DNA of 64,000 nucleotides from Demequina aestuarii (GTDB lineage Bacteria; Actinomycetota; Actinomycetes; Actinomycetales; Demequinaceae): NCBI RefSeq assembly GCF_000975095.1, contig NZ_BBRD01000001.1, positions 300,714 to 364,713 of the forward strand, read 5' to 3'. Shown piece by piece: positions 50,732 to 61,429 of this stretch (position 1 is its first letter; each line of letters starts with the position of its first letter). The notes under the pieces were generated by a model. It saw only the letters and a program-made list of their open reading frames with translations, ran no database searches and was not told where the DNA came from. The position numbers and the translations under genes were made by a program.

Positions 50732-51571
50732 ATGGCTATTCGTAAGTACAAGCCGACAACGCCGGGCCGTCGTGGCTCGTCTGTTGCCGACTTCGCCGAG
50801 GTCACCCGTTCGCAGCCGGAGAAGTCGCTGACGCGTCCGCTGCACAAGAAGGGTGGCCGGAACAACACCGGTCGCATCACCACTCGTCACCAGGGCGGTG
50901 GCCACAAGCGCGCCTACCGCGTGATCGACTTCCGTCGTCACGACAAGGACGGCGTGCCCGCGACGGTCGCTCACATCGAGTACGACCCCAACCGCACGGC
51001 ACGCATCGCGCTGCTGCACTACGCGGACGGCGAGAAGCGCTACATCATCGCGCCTGATCGTCTCTCGCAGGGTTCGGCCGTCGAGGCCGGCGCCGATGCG
51101 GACATCAAGCCTGGCAACAACCTGCCCCTGCGCAACATCCCGGTCGGTACGGTCGTTCACGCGATCGAGCTGAAGCCGGGCGGCGGCGCCAAGATCGCTC
51201 GCTCCGCGGGCGCTTCGGTGCAGCTGGTTGCCAAGGAGGGCCGCTTCGCGCAGCTGCGCATGCCCTCCGGCGAGATCCGCAACGTCGACGCGCGCTGCCG
51301 CGCGACCGTCGGCGAGGTGGGCAACGCCGAGCAGTCCAACATCAACTGGGGCAAGGCAGGCCGCAACCGCTGGAAGGGCAAGCGCCCGACCGTCCGCGGT
51401 GTCGTCATGAACCCGGTCGACCACCCGCATGGTGGTGGTGAGGGCAAGACTTCCGGTGGACGTCACCCGGTCTCGCCGTGGGGCAAGCCCGAGGGGCGCA
51501 CGCGCACCCCGGGCAAGGAGTCCGACAAGCTCATCGTCCGCCGCCGTCGTACTGGCAAGAACAAGCGTTAA
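50732..51571 (+). CDS. rplB: 50S ribosomal protein L2
   Basis: 279 residues from the ATG at 50732. [19 protein letters not shown] and the C-terminal [18 protein letters not shown] block with the conserved His near the peptidyl-transferase centre are intact. Confidence 0.99.
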   Translation: MAIRKYKPTTPGRRGSSVADFAEVTRSQPEKSLTRPLHKKGGRNNTGRITTRHQGGGHKRAYRVIDFRRHDKDGVPATVAHIEYDPNRTARIALLHYADGEKRYIIAPDRLSQGSAVEAGADADIKPGNNLPLRNIPVGTVVHAIELKPGGGAKIARSAGASVQLVAKEGRFAQLRMPSGEIRNVDARCRATVGEVGNAEQSNINWGKAGRNRWKGKRPTVRGVVMNPVDHPHGGGEGKTSGGRHPVSPWGKPEGRTRTPGKESDKLIVRRRRTGKNKR

Positions 51572-51583
51572 GGAGCCTGACTT

Positions 51584-51862
51584 ATGCCACGCAGTCTGAA
51601 GAAGGGCCCCTTCGTCGACGACCACCTGCAGAAGAAGGTGGACGCCCAGAACGAGGCGGGAACGAAGAACGTCATCAAGACCTGGTCGCGCCGCAGCGTG
51701 ATCACCCCGGATTTCCTGGGACACACCTTTGCCGTGCACGACGGGCGCAAGCACGTTCCCGTCTTCGTGACTGAGGCGATGGTCGGGCACAAGCTCGGCG
51801 AGTTCGCCCCCACGCGCACGTTCAGGGGCCACGTGAAGGACGACCGCAAGGGCCGCCGCTAA
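51584..51862 (+). CDS. rpsS: 30S ribosomal protein S19
   Basis: 92 residues: [39 protein letters not shown]. It forms a complex with S13 in the small subunit head. Confidence 0.99.
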   Translation: MPRSLKKGPFVDDHLQKKVDAQNEAGTKNVIKTWSRRSVITPDFLGHTFAVHDGRKHVPVFVTEAMVGHKLGEFAPTRTFRGHVKDDRKGRR

Positions 51863-51895
51863 CGCGGCGCCCGAGCGTAGGTAAGAGGAGTAGAG

Positions 51896-52270
51896 ATGGA
51901 AGCCAAGGCGCAGACGCGATACGTTCGCGTGACCGCCCAGAAGGCTCGCCGTGTCGTGGACCTGGTTCGTGGCAAGAACGCCGTTGAGGCGATCTCCACG
52001 CTCAAGTTCCAGCCGCAGGCCGTTGCCGAGGACGTGCGCAAGCTCGTCGCCTCGGCCGTGGCCAACGCACGCGTCAAGGCTGAAGCTGCTGGTGAGCGTT
52101 TCGACGAGTCCGAGCTCGTGATCACCGCGATCACGGTCGACGAGGGCCCGACGATGAAGCGCATTCGCCCGCGTGCCCAGGGGCGTGCGAACCGCATTCT
52201 CAAGCGCACGAGCCACATGTCCGTGACCGTGGCCACCCCTGAGGGTGCCGTGAAGGAAGGGGCCAAGTAA
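51896..52270 (+). CDS. rplV: 50S ribosomal protein L22
   Basis: 124 residues: [20 protein letters not shown] and [18 protein letters not shown], whose loop lines the exit tunnel near the macrolide site. The stop overlaps the rpsC start (TAATG). Confidence 0.98.
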   Translation: MEAKAQTRYVRVTAQKARRVVDLVRGKNAVEAISTLKFQPQAVAEDVRKLVASAVANARVKAEAAGERFDESELVITAITVDEGPTMKRIRPRAQGRANRILKRTSHMSVTVATPEGAVKEGAK

Positions 52271-53079
52271 TGGGTCAGAAGATCAATCCGCACGGCTACC
52301 GCCTGGGAATCACCACCGACCACCGTTCGCGTTGGTTCGCCGACTCGAGCAAGGTCGGCGAGCGCTACCGCGACTACGTGGACGAGGACGTCAAGATCCG
52401 CAAGCTCATGTCCAAGGGACTTGAGCGTGCGGGCGTGTCCAAGGTCGAGATCGAGCGCACCAGGGAGCGCGTGCGTGTGGATCTCCACACCGCTCGCCCT
52501 GGCATCGTGATCGGCCGTCGCGGCGCGGAGGCAGACAAGCTTCGCGGCAATCTCGAGAAGCTGACGGGCAAGCAGGTCCAGCTCAACATCCTCGAGGTCA
52601 AGAACGCCGAGATGGACGCTCAGCTGGTCGCGCAGGGCATCGCCGAGCAGCTCACCTCGCGAGTCGCGTTCCGCCGTGCCATGCGCAAGGGCATCCAGTC
52701 CTCGCTGCGCGCCGGGGCCAAGGGCATCCGTGTCCAGTGCTCCGGTCGCCTCGGTGGCGCGGAGATGTCGCGTTCCGAGTTCTACCGCGAAGGTCGGGTG
52801 CCGCTGCACACGCTGCGCGCCAACATCGACTACGGCTTCTTCGAGGCCCGCACCACGTTCGGTCAGATCGGCGTGAAGGTGTGGATCTACAAGGGCGACA
52901 TGACGGAGAAGGAGTGGGCCGCCGAGCAGGCGAAGGCTCCTCGTCCGCAGCGCGGCCGTGGCCGCGATGCACGCGGACCCCGTCGTGACGGTCCCCCCCG
53001 TCAGTCCGCCGACGCCCCCAAGGCTGACGCGCCTGCCGCTGCTGAGGCCCCCAAGGCTGATGCAGGGAAGGAAGGCTAA
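52270..53079 (+). CDS. rpsC: 30S ribosomal protein S3
   Basis: 269 residues. KH domain with [15 protein letters not shown] and the mRNA-entry helicase residues. The C-terminal 50 residues are an Arg/Gly-rich then Ala/Pro/Lys/Asp-rich tail (ending [17 protein letters not shown]), common in Micrococcales but absent from E. coli S3. Confidence 0.99.
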   Translation: MGQKINPHGYRLGITTDHRSRWFADSSKVGERYRDYVDEDVKIRKLMSKGLERAGVSKVEIERTRERVRVDLHTARPGIVIGRRGAEADKLRGNLEKLTGKQVQLNILEVKNAEMDAQLVAQGIAEQLTSRVAFRRAMRKGIQSSLRAGAKGIRVQCSGRLGGAEMSRSEFYREGRVPLHTLRANIDYGFFEARTTFGQIGVKVWIYKGDMTEKEWAAEQAKAPRPQRGRGRDARGPRRDGPPRQSADAPKADAPAAAEAPKADAGKEG

Positions 53080-53082
53080 GAC

Positions 53083-53502
53083 ATGCTGATTCCCCGTCGT
53101 GTCAAGCACCGCAAGCAGCACCACCCGGGTCGCTCGGGCGCTGCCAAGGGCGGCACCGAGGTCTCGTTCGGCGACTACGGCATTCAGGCTCTCGAGCCCG
53201 CCTACGTCACGAACCGCCAGATCGAGGCCGCTCGTATCGCGATGACCCGTCACATCAAGCGTGGTGGAAAGGTGTGGATCAACATCTACCCCGACCGTCC
53301 GCTGACGAAGAAGCCTGCCGAGGTCCGCATGGGCTCCGGTAAGGGTTCACCCGAGTGGTGGGTCGCCAACGTCAAGCCCGGACGCGTCCTGTTCGAGCTT
53401 GCCGGCGTCGACGAGAACCTCGCCCGCGAGGCCCTGCGTCGTGCCCAGCACAAGCTGCCCATGAAGACCCGCTTCGTAACCCGTGAGGGTGGTGACATCT
53501 GA
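53083..53502 (+). CDS. rplP: 50S ribosomal protein L16
   Basis: 139 residues: [39 protein letters not shown]. It contacts A-site tRNA and 5S rRNA. Its stop overlaps the rpmC start. Confidence 0.99.
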   Translation: MLIPRRVKHRKQHHPGRSGAAKGGTEVSFGDYGIQALEPAYVTNRQIEAARIAMTRHIKRGGKVWINIYPDRPLTKKPAEVRMGSGKGSPEWWVANVKPGRVLFELAGVDENLAREALRRAQHKLPMKTRFVTREGGDI

Positions 53503-53744
53503 TGGCTATCGGTACCAAGTCCCTCATGCCGACCGAACTGGACGCCATGGAGAACGAGACCCTCGCCGAGGAGCTCAAGAAGGCCAAGGAAGAGCTGTTC
53601 AACCTGCGCTTCCAGTCGGCCACGGGCCAGCTCGAGAACCACGGTCGCCTGAAGGCGGTCAAGCGAGACATCGCCCGCATCTATACGATCCTGCGCGAGC
53701 GTGAGCTCGGCATCCGGACGGCGCCGTCGGCGTCGGCCGAGTAA
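53502..53744 (+). CDS. rpmC: 50S ribosomal protein L29
   Basis: 80 residues with the two-helix L29 core ([35 protein letters not shown]) and a short C-terminal tail. It is near the tunnel exit with L23. Confidence 0.97.
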   Translation: MAIGTKSLMPTELDAMENETLAEELKKAKEELFNLRFQSATGQLENHGRLKAVKRDIARIYTILRERELGIRTAPSASAE

Positions 53745-53756
53745 GGAAAGACGACT

Positions 53757-54044
53757 ATGTCGACCAACAAGAACGCGACGGCCACGGCCGAGCACCGCGC
53801 GTATCGCAAGACGCGCCGCGGCTACGTCGTCAGCGACAAGATGGACAAGACGATCACCGTGTCGGTGGAGGACCGGGTCAAGCACCCCCTCTACGGCAAG
53901 GTTCTGCGCCGCAACAGCACGATCAAGGCGCACGACGAGCTCAACACCGCCGGCATCGGCGACCTCGTGGTCGTCATGGAGACCCGGCCGCTGTCCGCTT
54001 CCAAGCGGTGGCGCCTGGTCGAGATTGTCGAGAAGGCCAAGTAA
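53757..54044 (+). CDS. rpsQ: 30S ribosomal protein S17
   Basis: 95 residues. [20 protein letters not shown] and the HDE-type [20 protein letters not shown] are the S17 OB-fold. It has a short Asn/Ala/Thr N-terminal extension. A hairpin (54061-54083, CTCGCC...GGCGAG) lies between it and rplN. Confidence 0.97.
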   Translation: MSTNKNATATAEHRAYRKTRRGYVVSDKMDKTITVSVEDRVKHPLYGKVLRRNSTIKAHDELNTAGIGDLVVVMETRPLSASKRWRLVEIVEKAK

Positions 54045-54105
54045 CTAACGTTCGACCAGGCTCGCCCGGCAAAGCCCGGCGAGAACCAGACGACAGGAGA
54101 GACAC

Positions 54106-54477
54106 ATGATACAGCAGGAGTCGCGGCTCAGAGTCGCCGACAACACGGGCGCCAAGGAGATCCTTGTCATCCGCGTGCTCGGGGGCTCCAAGCGCCGCTA
54201 CGCCGGCATCGGCGACACTATTGTCGCCACTGTCAAGGACGCGATCCCCGGCGGCAACGTGAAGAAGGGCGAGGTCGTCAAGGCTGTCGTCGTGCGCACC
54301 GCCAAGGAGCGCCGACGCGTCGACGGCTCGTACATCAAGTTCGACGAGAACGCGGCCGTGATCCTGAAGGGCGAGACTGCGGAACCCCGCGGCACGCGCA
54401 TCTTCGGGCCCGTGGGCCGCGAGCTGCGCGACAAGAAGTTCATGAAGATCATCTCGCTCGCACCGGAGGTCATCTGA
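54106..54477 (+). CDS. rplN: 50S ribosomal protein L14
   Basis: 123 residues: [40 protein letters not shown]. It opens the spc gene group. GGAGAG precedes the ATG. Confidence 0.99.
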   Translation: MIQQESRLRVADNTGAKEILVIRVLGGSKRRYAGIGDTIVATVKDAIPGGNVKKGEVVKAVVVRTAKERRRVDGSYIKFDENAAVILKGETAEPRGTRIFGPVGRELRDKKFMKIISLAPEVI

Positions 54478-54818
54478 TGGCGAAGATCAAGAAGGGCGAC
54501 CTCGTGGTCGTCATCGCCGGGCGCGACCGCGGCCAGCAGGGCCGCGTGCTCGAGGTGAACACCGAGAACGATCGGATCATCGTCGAGGGCGTCCAGCGTG
54601 TCACCAAGCACATCAAGCCGGGAACCCGTCGGGACAATCAGTCCGGCGGCATCGTGACCACCGAGGCGTCGCTGCACATCTCGAACGTCATGCTCGTTGA
54701 CCCGGAGACCAAGAAGGGCACCCGTGTGGGTTACCGCACGGAGGAGGTCGAGCGTGACGGCCGCACTCGCGTCAAGCGTGTGCGCGTCGCCAAGCGCTCG
54801 GGTAAGGACGTCGAATGA
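54477..54818 (+). CDS. rplX: 50S ribosomal protein L24
   Basis: 113 residues with KOW motif [21 protein letters not shown]24 starts large-subunit assembly. The start overlaps the rplN stop; the stop overlaps the rplE start. Confidence 0.97.
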   Translation: MAKIKKGDLVVVIAGRDRGQQGRVLEVNTENDRIIVEGVQRVTKHIKPGTRRDNQSGGIVTTEASLHISNVMLVDPETKKGTRVGYRTEEVERDGRTRVKRVRVAKRSGKDVE

Positions 54819-55375
54819 GCACCGCAACGGCTCAGCCGCGGCTCAAGCAGAAGTACCGCAGCGAGATCATCGCCAAGCTCCAGGAGGAGTTCGGCCACGA
54901 GAACGTCAACCAGGTCGCCGGCCTCACCAAGGTCGTCGTGAACATGGGTGTCGGGGACGCGGCCAAGGACTCCAAGCTCATGGAGGGCGCGATCGCGGAC
55001 CTGACGGCCATCACGGGGCAGAAGCCTCAGGTCACGAAGGCCCGCAAGTCGATCGCGCAGTTCAAGCTTCGTGAGGGCCAGCCCATCGGCGCCCACGTGA
55101 CGCTGCGCGGCGACCGCATGTGGGAGTTCCTCGACCGTCTGCTGTCGCTTGCGCTCCCGCGCATCCGTGACTTCCGCGGCCTCAGCCCCCAGCAGTTCGA
55201 CGGGAACGGCAACTACACGTTCGGACTGAACGAGCAGTCGATGTTCCACGAGATCGACCAGGACCGGATCGACCGGGTGCGGGGCATGGACATCACCATC
55301 GTCACGACCGCGTCTGCCGACGACGAGGGCCGCTCGCTGCTGAAGCAGCTGGGCTTCCCTTTCAAGGAGAAGTAA
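54815..55375 (+). CDS. rplE: 50S ribosomal protein L5
   Basis: 186 residues with [16 protein letters not shown] and [20 protein letters not shown]. It binds 5S rRNA. ATGA overlap with rplX. Confidence 0.99.
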   Translation: MSTATAQPRLKQKYRSEIIAKLQEEFGHENVNQVAGLTKVVVNMGVGDAAKDSKLMEGAIADLTAITGQKPQVTKARKSIAQFKLREGQPIGAHVTLRGDRMWEFLDRLLSLALPRIRDFRGLSPQQFDGNGNYTFGLNEQSMFHEIDQDRIDRVRGMDITIVTTASADDEGRSLLKQLGFPFKEK

Positions 55376-55378
55376 GAC

Positions 55379-55564
55379 ATGGCCAAGACTGCGCTGAAGA
55401 ACAAGGCCGCCGGCAAGCAGAAGTTTGCCGTCCGCGCCTACACCCGGTGCCAGAAGTGCGGACGTCCGCACTCGGTGTACCGCAAGTTCGGCCTCTGCCG
55501 CGTGTGCTTCCGGGAGATGGCTCACGCAGGTGAGCTTCCCGGCATCACCAAGAGCAGCTGGTAA
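55379..55564 (+). CDS. rpsZ: 30S ribosomal protein S14, zinc type
   Basis: 61 residues, the short form with the CxxC...CxxC zinc site ([15 protein letters not shown]). The zinc-free long paralogue is often elsewhere in actinobacteria. It is followed by 60 bp with a C-run/G-run hairpin (CCCCCCACGGGGG) before rpsH. Confidence 0.98.
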   Translation: MAKTALKNKAAGKQKFAVRAYTRCQKCGRPHSVYRKFGLCRVCFREMAHAGELPGITKSSW

Positions 55565-55624
55565 ATCCACGACGCCGCAGGTCCCCCCACGGGGGAAACC
55601 ACGGCGAGGAAGAGTTCGATACTC

Positions 55625-56023
55625 ATGACGATGACTGATCCCATCGCAGACATGCTCACGCGTCTGCGCAATGCGAATTCGGCGTACCACGAGACCGTGG
55701 CGATGCCGCACTCCAAGCTCAAGGCGAACATCGCCACGATCCTGGAGTCCGAGGGGTACATCTCCGGCTCGGAAACGACCGATGCCGAGGTGGGCAAGAC
55801 CCTCACCCTGACCCTCAAGTACGGCCCCCACCGCGAGCGTTCGCTCGCCGGTGTGCGTCGTGTATCCAAGCCCGGCCTGCGCGTGTACGCGAAGTCGACC
55901 AACCTGCCGAAGGTTCTCGGCGGCCTGGGCGTGGCTATTCTGTCCACCTCCTCGGGTCTGCTGACCGACCGCGAGGCCGAAAAGAAGGGCGTCGGCGGCG
56001 AGGTCGTCGCGTTCGTCTGGTAA
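55625..56023 (+). CDS. rpsH: 30S ribosomal protein S8
   Basis: 132 residues: [50 protein letters not shown]. It binds central 16S rRNA; in E. coli it represses the spc operon. Confidence 0.99.
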   Translation: MTMTDPIADMLTRLRNANSAYHETVAMPHSKLKANIATILESEGYISGSETTDAEVGKTLTLTLKYGPHRERSLAGVRRVSKPGLRVYAKSTNLPKVLGGLGVAILSTSSGLLTDREAEKKGVGGEVVAFVW

Positions 56024-56038
56024 GGAAGGAGCGAGACA

Positions 56039-56575
56039 ATGTCACGTATCGGCAAGTACCCCGTTCCGGTTCCTTCCGGAGTGGACGTCACCATCGACGG
56101 CGCACTCGTCACGGTCAAGGGCCCCAAGGGCACCCTGTCCCACAGTGTCGCCCAGCCCATCACCGTCCAGCAGGGTGATGAGGGTATTGAGGTGAAGCGC
56201 CCGAATGACGAGCGCATCGCCAAGTCCCTCCACGGGCTCACGCGTACGCTCATCGCCAACATGGTCGAGGGCGTCACCAACGGTTACGAGAAGAAGCTCG
56301 AGATCGTCGGCACGGGTTACCGCGTCGCGCTCAAGGGCACCGACCTCGAGTTCGCGCTCGGCTTCTCCCACCCGGTCGTCATCGCACCGCCGGAGGGCAT
56401 CACGTTCTCCGTCGAGGGTCCGACGAAGTTCGCAGTCGCGGGCATCGACAAGCAGCAGGTCGGCGAGATCGCTGCGAACATCCGCAAGGTTCGACCGCCG
56501 GAGCCCTATAAGGGCAAGGGCGTTCGGTACGCGGGCGAGCAGGTGCGCCGCAAGGCAGGAAAGACGGGTAAGTAA
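56039..56575 (+). CDS. rplF: 50S ribosomal protein L6
   Basis: 178 residues: [19 protein letters not shown] and the C-terminal [19 protein letters not shown] motif. It lies near the GTPase centre. Confidence 0.99.
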   Translation: MSRIGKYPVPVPSGVDVTIDGALVTVKGPKGTLSHSVAQPITVQQGDEGIEVKRPNDERIAKSLHGLTRTLIANMVEGVTNGYEKKLEIVGTGYRVALKGTDLEFALGFSHPVVIAPPEGITFSVEGPTKFAVAGIDKQQVGEIAANIRKVRPPEPYKGKGVRYAGEQVRRKAGKTGK

Positions 56576-56578
56576 GCC

Positions 56579-56950
56579 ATGGCTATCTCAATCAGAGGCA
56601 AGGGAAAGACGGTCCAGCGCAAGCGCCGTCACTTCCGCCTGCGCAAGAAGATCTCGGGCACGACCGCACGTCCGCGTCTCGTCGTGACCCGTTCCTCCCG
56701 CCACATGGTCGCCCAGATCGTGGACGACACGGTGGGCAAGACGCTCGCATCCGCGTCGACCCTCGAGGCCGACCTGCGCGCGATGGACGGCGACAAGACC
56801 GCGAAAGCGACCAAGATCGGCGAGCTCGTAGCCGAGCGCGCGAAGGCTGTCGGAGTGGACACTGTCGTGTTCGACCGCGGTGGCAACAGGTACCACGGTC
56901 GCGTGGCTGCGGTCGCCCAGGGCGCTCGAGAGGGTGGCCTGGCCCTGTAG
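56579..56950 (+). CDS. rplR: 50S ribosomal protein L18
   Basis: 123 residues: [40 protein letters not shown]. It binds 5S rRNA with L5. Confidence 0.98.
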   Translation: MAISIRGKGKTVQRKRRHFRLRKKISGTTARPRLVVTRSSRHMVAQIVDDTVGKTLASASTLEADLRAMDGDKTAKATKIGELVAERAKAVGVDTVVFDRGGNRYHGRVAAVAQGAREGGLAL

Positions 56951-56975
56951 GCCGGGACACAGATAAGGAATTCGT

Positions 56976-57536
56976 ATGGCTGACAACAACCGCCGCGACA
57001 ATCGCCGCGGCAACGAGCCTGACAACAAGTTCATCGAGCGCGTGGTGACCATCAACCGCGTGTCCAAGGTCGTCAAGGGCGGCCGTCGCTTCGGTTTCAC
57101 GGCGCTGGTCGTCGTGGGCGATGGCGAGGGCAACGTGGGCGTGGGCTACGGCAAGGCCAAGGAGGTCCCCGCTGCGATCTCCAAGGGTGTCGAGGAGGCG
57201 AAGCGCAACTTCTTCCGCGTTCCCCGCATCCAGGGCACCATCCCGCACGTCGTGCAGGGTGAGGCCGCGGCCGGCGTCGTGTTCCTCCGTCCGGCAGCTC
57301 CCGGTACCGGTGTGATCGCGGGTGGACCCGTGCGCGCCGTGCTCGAGTGCGCTGGCGTTCACGACATCCTGTCGAAGTCGCTGGGCTCCTCCAACGCGAT
57401 CAACATCGTGCACGCCACGGTGGCCGCGCTGAAGGCGCTCGAGCTGCCCGAGGCAGTGGCCGCTCGTCGCGGCAAGTCCGTGGAGGACGTGGCTCCGGCC
57501 GCCATGCTCCGCGCACAGGCTGCGGGGGTGAAGTGA
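56976..57536 (+). CDS. rpsE: 30S ribosomal protein S5
   Basis: 186 residues. After an Asn/Arg-rich N-terminal stretch comes [20 protein letters not shown], then [18 protein letters not shown]. It maintains decoding accuracy and helps unwind mRNA with S3 and S4. The stop overlaps rpmD. Confidence 0.99.
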   Translation: MADNNRRDNRRGNEPDNKFIERVVTINRVSKVVKGGRRFGFTALVVVGDGEGNVGVGYGKAKEVPAAISKGVEEAKRNFFRVPRIQGTIPHVVQGEAAAGVVFLRPAAPGTGVIAGGPVRAVLECAGVHDILSKSLGSSNAINIVHATVAALKALELPEAVAARRGKSVEDVAPAAMLRAQAAGVK

Positions 57537-57718
57537 TGGCCCGCCTGAAGGTGCAGCAGATCAAGTCGACGATCGGCACGAAGCCGCAGCACCGCGAGAC
57601 CATTCGCTCGCTGGGCCTCAAGCGCATCGGCGACATCGTCGTGAAGGAGGACCGTCCCGAGATTCGCGGGATGGTCAAGGCGGTCGACCACCTGGTCACC
57701 GTCGAGGAGGTGGAATGA
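57536..57718 (+). CDS. rpmD: 50S ribosomal protein L30
   Basis: 60 residues: [33 protein letters not shown]. The ATG at 57536 overlaps the rpsE stop (TGATG). The stop overlaps the rplO start. Confidence 0.98.
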   Translation: MARLKVQQIKSTIGTKPQHRETIRSLGLKRIGDIVVKEDRPEIRGMVKAVDHLVTVEEVE

Positions 57719-58509
57719 TGGCTGACGAGAAGAAGGCCGCGGCCGACAAGGCCGATACGCCCGCGAAGAAGCCGGCAGCCAAGAAGGCAACTGCTGCAGC
57801 GTCGTCCGAGACGACCGCTGCGAAGAAGCCGGCTGCCAAGAAGGCTCCGGCGAAGAAGGCCGATGCTGACAAGGCTCCTGCGAAGAAGCCTGCCGCCAAG
57901 AAGACGGCCGCGAAGTCGGAGGCGGCTGCTGCCGGCTCCGCCAGCGCATCGGCCGCGAAGAAGGCTCCTGCCGCGAAGTCGTCGTCCGCGACGACCGCTG
58001 CCAAGAAGCCCGCTGCCACGAAGGCAGCCGCGTCCGAGGACCAGGAGACTGGACCGAAGGTCAGCACCCTGAAGATGCACCACCTGCGTCCCGCGGACGG
58101 CGCCCACCAGCGCAAGATCCGCGTGGGTCGCGGTGAGGGCGGTCGTAAGGGCAAGACTGCCGGCCGAGGCACCAAGGGAACGGGCGCGCGCTACCAGGTG
58201 CCCGAGCGCTTCGAGGGCGGCCAGACGCCGATCCACATGCGCATCCCCAAGCTGCCTGGCTTCAAGAACCCGTTCCGCACCGAGTACCAGGTCGTGAACG
58301 TGTCGCAGATCGCGGAGCTGTTCCCCAAGGGCGGGAAGGTCACCAAGGCCGACCTCGTCGACAAGGGCGCCGTCCGCAAGAACCAGCTCGTCAAGGTGCT
58401 GGGCGACGGCGACATCTCCGTCAAGGTCGAGATCGTGGACGCGGACAAGGTTTCGCAGTCCGCGAAGACCAAGATCGAGGCGGCCGGCGGTTCGGTCAAC
58501 GAAGGCTAG
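57718..58509 (+). CDS. rplO: 50S ribosomal protein L15 with long histone-like N-terminal tail
   Basis: 263 residues, against about 145-150 in most bacteria. Residues 114-263 are a complete L15 ([50 protein letters not shown]). Residues 1-113 are an Ala/Lys/Pro-rich tail with repeated [19 protein letters not shown] and TAAKKPA units, like histone H1 or the tails of actinobacterial HupB. The ATG at 57718 is seven bases after AGGAGG; another ATG at 57715 is closer. The tail is continuous with the core, so no frameshift is needed. Its role is unknown. Confidence 0.97.
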   Translation: MADEKKAAADKADTPAKKPAAKKATAAASSETTAAKKPAAKKAPAKKADADKAPAKKPAAKKTAAKSEAAAAGSASASAAKKAPAAKSSSATTAAKKPAATKAAASEDQETGPKVSTLKMHHLRPADGAHQRKIRVGRGEGGRKGKTAGRGTKGTGARYQVPERFEGGQTPIHMRIPKLPGFKNPFRTEYQVVNVSQIAELFPKGGKVTKADLVDKGAVRKNQLVKVLGDGDISVKVEIVDADKVSQSAKTKIEAAGGSVNEG

Positions 58510-58517
58510 AGTCGTGG

Positions 58518-58544
58518 GCGGGCCGCACCTCACGTGCGGCCCGC
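58518..58544 (+). other. hairpin between rplO and secY
   Basis: GCGGGCCGCAC (58518-58528) and GTGCGGCCCGC (58534-58544) form a perfect 11-bp stem with loop CTCAC. No T-tract follows, so it may be a partial terminator or mRNA-stability element in the spc operon. Confidence 0.75.
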
Positions 58545-58608
58545 TCCGACTATCTGCCGCCGTATCCGTTTGCTGCCGACTCGGCGGCACACAAGTGGAG
58601 GAACATCA

Positions 58609-59907
58609 ATGCTGAGTGGCTTCCTGAGCGCGTTTCGTACGCCTGATCTGCGGAAGAAGCTGCTCTTCACGCTGGGCATCCTCGCGATCTACCGGCTCGG
58701 AGTGGCGATTCCGACCCCCGGCATCGACTACGCGAATGTGCAACAGTGCGCCGGTCAGACGACGACCAACTCCGCCTTCGAGGTGCTGAACCTGTTCTCG
58801 GGCGGTGCACTTCTCCAACTCTCCGTCTTCGCGCTGGGCATCATGCCGTACATCACGGCATCGATCATGGTCCAGCTGCTGCGCGTGCTGATTCCGCGCT
58901 TCGAGGCCCTCAACAAGGAGGGCCAGGAGGGGCAGGCCAAGCTCACCCAGTACACGCGGTACATCACCGTGGGCTTCGCACTGCTCCAGTCCGCCTCGTA
59001 CATCACGATGGCGCGCAACGACATCTTCTTCCCCGGCTGCGCCGTGCCGATCATCCCGGACGACTCCTGGTACACGATCGCCATCATGGTCCTCACGATG
59101 ACCACGGGCACCGTGCTGATCATGTGGCTCGGAGAGCGCATCACCGAGCGCGGAGTCGGCAACGGCATGTCGCTGCTGATCTTCACCTCGATCGCCGCCT
59201 CGTTCCCGGGTGTCGGCTCCGCCATCTGGAACTCGTCGAACGGTCTGCAGAACTCGATCATCGTGGGAATCGTGGTCATGGTCGTGATCGCGGCCGTGGT
59301 CTTCGTCGAGCAGTCGCAGCGCCGCATCCCTGTGCAGTACGCCAAGCGCATGGTGGGACGCCGCATGCTCGGCGGCTCCTCGACGTACATCCCGATCAAG
59401 ATCAACATGGCGGGCATCATTCCCGTGATCTTCGCGTCGTCGCTGCTGATGCTGCCGCAGGTGATCAGCCAGTTCGCGGGCAACGACCCCAACGACGTCA
59501 TCATCTGGCTGCGGGACAACGTCGCCGATCCGGCAGCGCCGCTGAACATCGCGCTGTACATCGTGCTGATCATCTTCTTCGCCTACTTCTACACCGCGAT
59601 CACGTTCAACCCGAACGACGTTGCGGACAACATGAAGAAGTACGGCGGGTTCATCCCGGGCATCCGTCCGGGACAGCCCACGGCGGACTTCCTCTCGTAC
59701 GTGCTCTCCCGGATCACGGCCGCCGGCTCGCTCTACCTGGCGGCGGTCGCACTGGTGCCCACGATCACCTTCGTGTTCCTGGGACTGAGCACGTCGATCC
59801 CATTCGGCGGCGCGTCGATCCTGATCCTCGTGGGCGTGGGTCTCGACACCGTCAAGCGCATCCAGTCCCAGCTGGAGCAGCGCCACTATGAAGGGTTCCT
59901 CAAGTAA
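58609..59907 (+). CDS. secY: preprotein translocase subunit SecY
   Basis: 432 residues with ten transmembrane helices, the protein-conducting channel. Starts MLSGFLSAFRTPDLRKKLLF; contains GGALLQLSVFALGIMPYITASI and the GMSLLIFTSIAASFP block, with the C-terminal IQSQLEQRHYEGFLK cytoplasmic end. GGAGG precedes the ATG by six bases. It ends where adk starts. Confidence 0.99.
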   Translation: MLSGFLSAFRTPDLRKKLLFTLGILAIYRLGVAIPTPGIDYANVQQCAGQTTTNSAFEVLNLFSGGALLQLSVFALGIMPYITASIMVQLLRVLIPRFEALNKEGQEGQAKLTQYTRYITVGFALLQSASYITMARNDIFFPGCAVPIIPDDSWYTIAIMVLTMTTGTVLIMWLGERITERGVGNGMSLLIFTSIAASFPGVGSAIWNSSNGLQNSIIVGIVVMVVIAAVVFVEQSQRRIPVQYAKRMVGRRMLGGSSTYIPIKINMAGIIPVIFASSLLMLPQVISQFAGNDPNDVIIWLRDNVADPAAPLNIALYIVLIIFFAYFYTAITFNPNDVADNMKKYGGFIPGIRPGQPTADFLSYVLSRITAAGSLYLAAVALVPTITFVFLGLSTSIPFGGASILILVGVGLDTVKRIQSQLEQRHYEGFLK

Positions 59908-60473
59908 TGCGCACTGTCCTCCTCGGCCCGCCAGGAGCGGGCAAGGGCACCCAGGCCACCCGCCTCGCCGAGCGATGGGGCGTCCCCGCGATCTCGACGG
60001 GCGACATCTTCCGCACCAACGTGCAGGGCAACACCGAGCTGGGCCGGCGCGCTCAGGAATACATGTCGGCGGGCGCTCTCGTCCCCGATGAGGTCACCAA
60101 TGCCATGGTGCGCGATCGACTCGCGCAGGATGACGTCGCGGACGGGTTCCTGCTCGACGGGTACCCCCGCAACCCGGATCAGGCCGTCGAGCTCGACACC
60201 ATGCTGTCCGAGCTCGAGGTGAAGCTGGACGTCGCCATCGAGATCACCGTGGACCGCGACGCGGTCACTGATCGGCTGCTCAAGCGCGCGGAGATCGAAG
60301 GGCGCTCGGATGACACCGAGCCCGTGATCCGCAAGCGCCTCGAGGTGTACGCGAAGCAGACCGCTCCGGTCGCGGCGTACTACGACGGTCGCGGCCTGCT
60401 GGTGCAGGTCGACGGCATGCGCGAGATCGACGCGGTGACCGAGGCGATCCTCGCGGCCGTCACCGACCGCTGA
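59907..60473 (+). CDS. adk: adenylate kinase
   Basis: 188 residues, the short form without the zinc-bearing LID insert. P-loop GPPGAGKGTQATRLAERWGV, ISTGDIFRTNV and DGYPRNPDQ are present. It regenerates ADP from ATP and AMP. It starts on the secY stop codon (TAATG) and leads into map, the usual arrangement. Confidence 0.98.
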   Translation: MRTVLLGPPGAGKGTQATRLAERWGVPAISTGDIFRTNVQGNTELGRRAQEYMSAGALVPDEVTNAMVRDRLAQDDVADGFLLDGYPRNPDQAVELDTMLSELEVKLDVAIEITVDRDAVTDRLLKRAEIEGRSDDTEPVIRKRLEVYAKQTAPVAAYYDGRGLLVQVDGMREIDAVTEAILAAVTDR

Positions 60474-60476
60474 CGC

Positions 60477-61289
60477 GTGCGCGACCGAATCGAGTACAAG
60501 ACTCGCGATCAGATGCGGGTCATGGCTCAGGCGGGCGTGATCGTTGAACAGGCCCTGGCGGCCGCGCGATCAGCTGCATCGCCAGGAGTGACGACCCTCG
60601 ACATCGAGCGCGCCGCCGCGGCGGTCATCGCCGATGCGGGCGCCACCTCGAACTTCCTCGGGTACCACGGGTTCCCGGCCACCGCCTGCGTCTCCGTCAA
60701 CGACGAGGTCGTTCACGGGATCCCGGGCGACCGAGTGATCATGGACGGCGACGTGGTCTCGGTCGATTGCGGAGCGATCGTCGACGGATGGCACGGCGAC
60801 TCGGCGCTCACCGTGATCGTCGGCGATCCCCGATCCGACGCGGACGTCCATCTCGTGGAGCACGCGCGCCGGTCGCTGTGGGCGGGCATCGCGGCGCTGG
60901 CGACGGCGTCACGGCTCGATGAGGTCGCTGCCGCGATCGAGGACGTCACGGTCGACGCCGGTCTGCATCCGCTGCTCGGCTACGTGGGGCACGGCATCGG
61001 CACCGCGATGCACCAGGCTCCCGACGTGATGAACTACCGCACTCGCGGGAGGGCCGCACGGGTGAGACCCGGCCTGTGCGTGGCGATCGAGCCGATGCTC
61101 GTCCAGGGGACGCCGGATTCGACAGTGCTGGAGGACGATTGGACCGTCGTCTCCGCCGACGGTTCCCGGGGCGCGCACTGGGAGCACTCGATCGCCGTGC
61201 ACGACGACGGGATCTGGGTGCTCACGGCCAGCGATGGCGGGCGTGCCGGTCTCGCGCCGTTCGGCATCGAGCCGGCCCCGCTCAACTGA
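60477..61289 (+). CDS. map: methionine aminopeptidase, type I
   Basis: 270 residues. The five metal ligands sit in VDCGAIVDGWHGDSALT (two Asp), GHGIGTAMHQAP (His), AIEPMLV (Glu) and the C-terminal WEHSIAV (Glu). It removes N-terminal Met cotranslationally. GTG start three bases after adk. Normally infA follows closely; here three repeat-protein genes intervene. Confidence 0.97.
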   Translation: MRDRIEYKTRDQMRVMAQAGVIVEQALAAARSAASPGVTTLDIERAAAAVIADAGATSNFLGYHGFPATACVSVNDEVVHGIPGDRVIMDGDVVSVDCGAIVDGWHGDSALTVIVGDPRSDADVHLVEHARRSLWAGIAALATASRLDEVAAAIEDVTVDAGLHPLLGYVGHGIGTAMHQAPDVMNYRTRGRAARVRPGLCVAIEPMLVQGTPDSTVLEDDWTVVSADGSRGAHWEHSIAVHDDGIWVLTASDGGRAGLAPFGIEPAPLN

Positions 61290-61429
61290 ACCCTCCCCGA
61301 CCCGGATGTGACGCACGCCACCCCGCGAAACGCAAGGTTTACTCGCGGGCCGTGCAGGGGCAACATCGCCTGCCTACGGTGGTGACCAGGATGGGCCGTA
61401 CCGGCCCGTCATGGGTGAAGGACGCTGAC

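Noticed and set aside
57760-58050. Tandem AAGAAG/GCC-rich repeats that resemble a CRISPR or satellite array
   Set aside because: They are in frame with rplO and encode the Lys/Ala/Pro tail. There are no regular spacers.
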